NCBI GenBank assembly: GCA_900753715.1
Contig: CAAEAE010000037.1
Coordinates: 1 to 32,630, forward strand
DNA: 32,630 nucleotides
DNA from: an uncultured Roseburia sp.
Lineage (GTDB): Bacteria > Bacillota_A > Clostridia > Lachnospirales > Lachnospiraceae
Direction of reading: 5' to 3'
Shown here: piece after piece, positions 31,520 through 32,630 of the stretch
Position numbering within the stretch: the stretch's first letter is position 1
Layout of the letters: every line of letters begins with the position of its first letter
Made by a program: the position numbers and the translations under genes
Notes under the pieces: generated by a model
Told to the model about the DNA's origin: nothing
Databases searched by the model: none
What the model saw: the letters and a program-made list of their open reading frames with translations, nothing else

Positions 31520-32152
31520 TTAAACTACCTTGAACATTTTCTGCGACATAGGCTTTTCTTTCTTCTGCTCAACCTCTGCCTGTGCCTTCCTAAACTCTTC
31601 CATTCGCTTCAATTCTTCCTCAGCATCATCGAATCCGATATGTGTGTACACATTCATTGTAACCGATATATCCGAATGCCCCATAAGGTACTGCAATGTC
31701 TTGGGATTCATTCCCGATTTTGCCATATTCGAGCAATAGGTGTGTCTGCATACATGAGGCGTAATGTTTGGCATCTGCACCCGGTAAATGTCATTGTATC
31801 TGCCGACCATATGATTGAAACGATGCTGCCAGTGCATTGCCACAAGTGGCATTCCATTATCATCATAAAATAGGAATCCGCTATAGCCGTCTATAGCTTT
31901 CTCCACTTTCGGTGCATTTCTATCCTCGATGATTGCCTGAAACATCTGTGCCACATCCTCTGTAATCGGCAATACTCTTGTTCCTGCATCCGTTTTTGTG
32001 GTTTCTATGATAACACCAAGTTCTGGCTCCTTAACCCCTGCCATAATGTCAAGAATTGTTCTCTCCGGCACACCGGAAATTCTAGCAAGCTCCGCAATCC
32101 CGATTTCTTCCTCTTTCATCACATTTAATAACTTATCTCCTGTTGTATACAT
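31520..32152 (-). pseudogene. HTH fragment fused to the C-terminal half of a tyrosine integrase
   Basis: A 210-aa intact frame. Residues 1-45 are a helix-turn-helix start (KLLNVMKEEEIGIAELARIS, GVPERTILDIM), typical of a small gene that follows DUF5688 genes. From about residue 47 it is integrase catalytic domain, very close to that of element A: Lys53, His133/Arg136 (TPHVCRHTY), His159 (LMGHSD) and Tyr169. The arm- and core-binding domains and the segment with the first catalytic Arg are absent, so it cannot act as a normal recombinase. AGGAGG precedes the ATG. It was probably created by deletion; it might still bind core sites or multimerise. Confidence 0.75.
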
Positions 32153-32166
32153 ATCCCACTCTCCTC

Positions 32167-32630
32167 CTATATTACCGCTTCCTTTTTCTTTTCCGGTGCA
32201 GAATGCTCCTTTCCGGCATTCATCTTAATAACAGCATCTTTTTTCTCCGCAAGTTTCTCCTTTACTGAAACACGCTCATGACGGTTATCTCTTTTTTCCT
32301 CTTTCTGCTTGGCACGTTCCTCTGCCCGGTCACTGCGGAACAGTTCATGTTCTTTAGCATCATACTCATATACATGATCCGAAAGACGTTCTCCCGGCGC
32401 CACCTGTGTCTGATTTACTTCCTGTACTATTTGCTCAAGTTCTTTAAACTCCATTCCCGCATCTTTCGGTACAATCAGCGTCATGGATTGAGAAAGGCAG
32501 CATATAAAAATCTCCTACCTTCTCAGCGATCTCCTGTCTGATATCATCGTTTAATATTACAGCCCCACCATTTACTTTTGTATCATTTGTCAGCACATAC
32601 ATGGTATCGGGAATATCCGGCATCCGTAAA
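32167..32630 (-). pseudogene. DUF5688-family protein, frameshifted and cut by the window edge
   Basis: Reading in from the edge one frame gives MYVLTNDTKVNGGAVILNDD and YMLPFSIHD. At about 32480-32485 homology jumps to another frame: TLIVPKDAGMEFKELEQIVQ, VNQTQVAPGERLSDHVYEYD and a charged Lys/Glu-rich tail to 32167. Relatives read SSxHExxLVP across this point, so one base seems to be missing. The family is common on conjugative elements of Lachnospiraceae; its role is unknown. The N-terminus lies beyond the window. Confidence 0.65.

Larger units (their letters stand above)
30814..32630. mobile_element. Second, decayed element (element B), left part only
   Basis: It begins at the second PTP-derived att copy and runs off the window. 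Left to right it has repeats like those of element A at the same offset, remnants of small genes, a truncated integrase fused to an HTH, and a frameshifted DUF5688 gene typical of Lachnospiraceae conjugative elements. The integrase C-terminal half is closely related to that of element A, so the two elements probably used the same target. Confidence 0.5.

Noticed and set aside
30814..32630. Complete integrative conjugative element within the window
   Set aside because: Only a DUF5688 remnant hints at it; no relaxase or transfer gene is visible before the window edge.

Overview
The window looks like chromosome from a low-GC, spore-lineage Clostridium relative, most likely Lachnospiraceae. The signs are the cysE-cysS-mrnC-rlmB-sigH gene order, a T-box in front of the cysteine operon, a Cache-type chemoreceptor and the codon and ribosome-binding-site style. 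I cannot fix the genus from sequence alone.

Positions 1-15,960 are core chromosome. In order they hold a structured-RNA candidate at the left edge, tRNA-Leu, lysA with a TrmB-type regulator, a lytic transglycosylase, and tRNA-Thr. Next comes a stress-type operon of two PPOX-fold flavoproteins (one broken), a class M sirtuin and its zinc macrodomain partner, preceded by an Rrf2 regulator. Three copies of one 21-bp imperfect dyad lie in the Rrf2 and PPOX/sirtuin promoters and place both under the same likely repressor. After that come a CorC/HlyC-type membrane protein, the T-box-controlled cysE-cysS-mrnC-rlmB-sigH operon, ispF, a methyl-accepting chemotaxis protein and a low-molecular-weight protein tyrosine phosphatase (LMW-PTP).

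Positions about 15,962-30,836 form an integrative element, here called element A. It sits in the 5' end of the LMW-PTP gene: 23 bp of that gene recur, with two synonymous differences, at 30,814-30,836, next to an orphan PTP ribosome-binding site and start codon. From left to right element A carries: a two-gene operon (SEC-C/HNH-like zinc protein and GIY-YIG nuclease); a tyrosine integrase with a stop codon at its first catalytic arginine; three tandem Xis-like genes; a divergent XRE/HTH switch; a primase-helicase interrupted by an amber codon; an origin-like AT-rich repeat region; three small unknown genes; a lone HK97-type capsid gene; a 'virulence-protein' homologue; a small cysteine-rich protein in operon with a type IIG-like restriction-modification gene; and a fourth Xis-like gene. 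No terminase, portal, relaxase or conjugation gene is visible. It is therefore better described as a satellite-like replicating island than as a prophage or a conjugative element.

From 30,814 to the right edge a second, decayed element (B) begins at the same kind of site. It has GTAGTAA/TTACTAC repeats at the same distance from the att site, truncated small genes, an HTH-integrase fusion that lacks the N-terminal half of the integrase, and a frameshifted DUF5688 gene cut by the window edge. The layout suggests tandem accretion of two related elements at the PTP gene. Both the integrase and the primase of element A carry single in-frame stops that could each arise from a C-to-T change, so the island is probably no longer mobile by itself unless the stops are read through.
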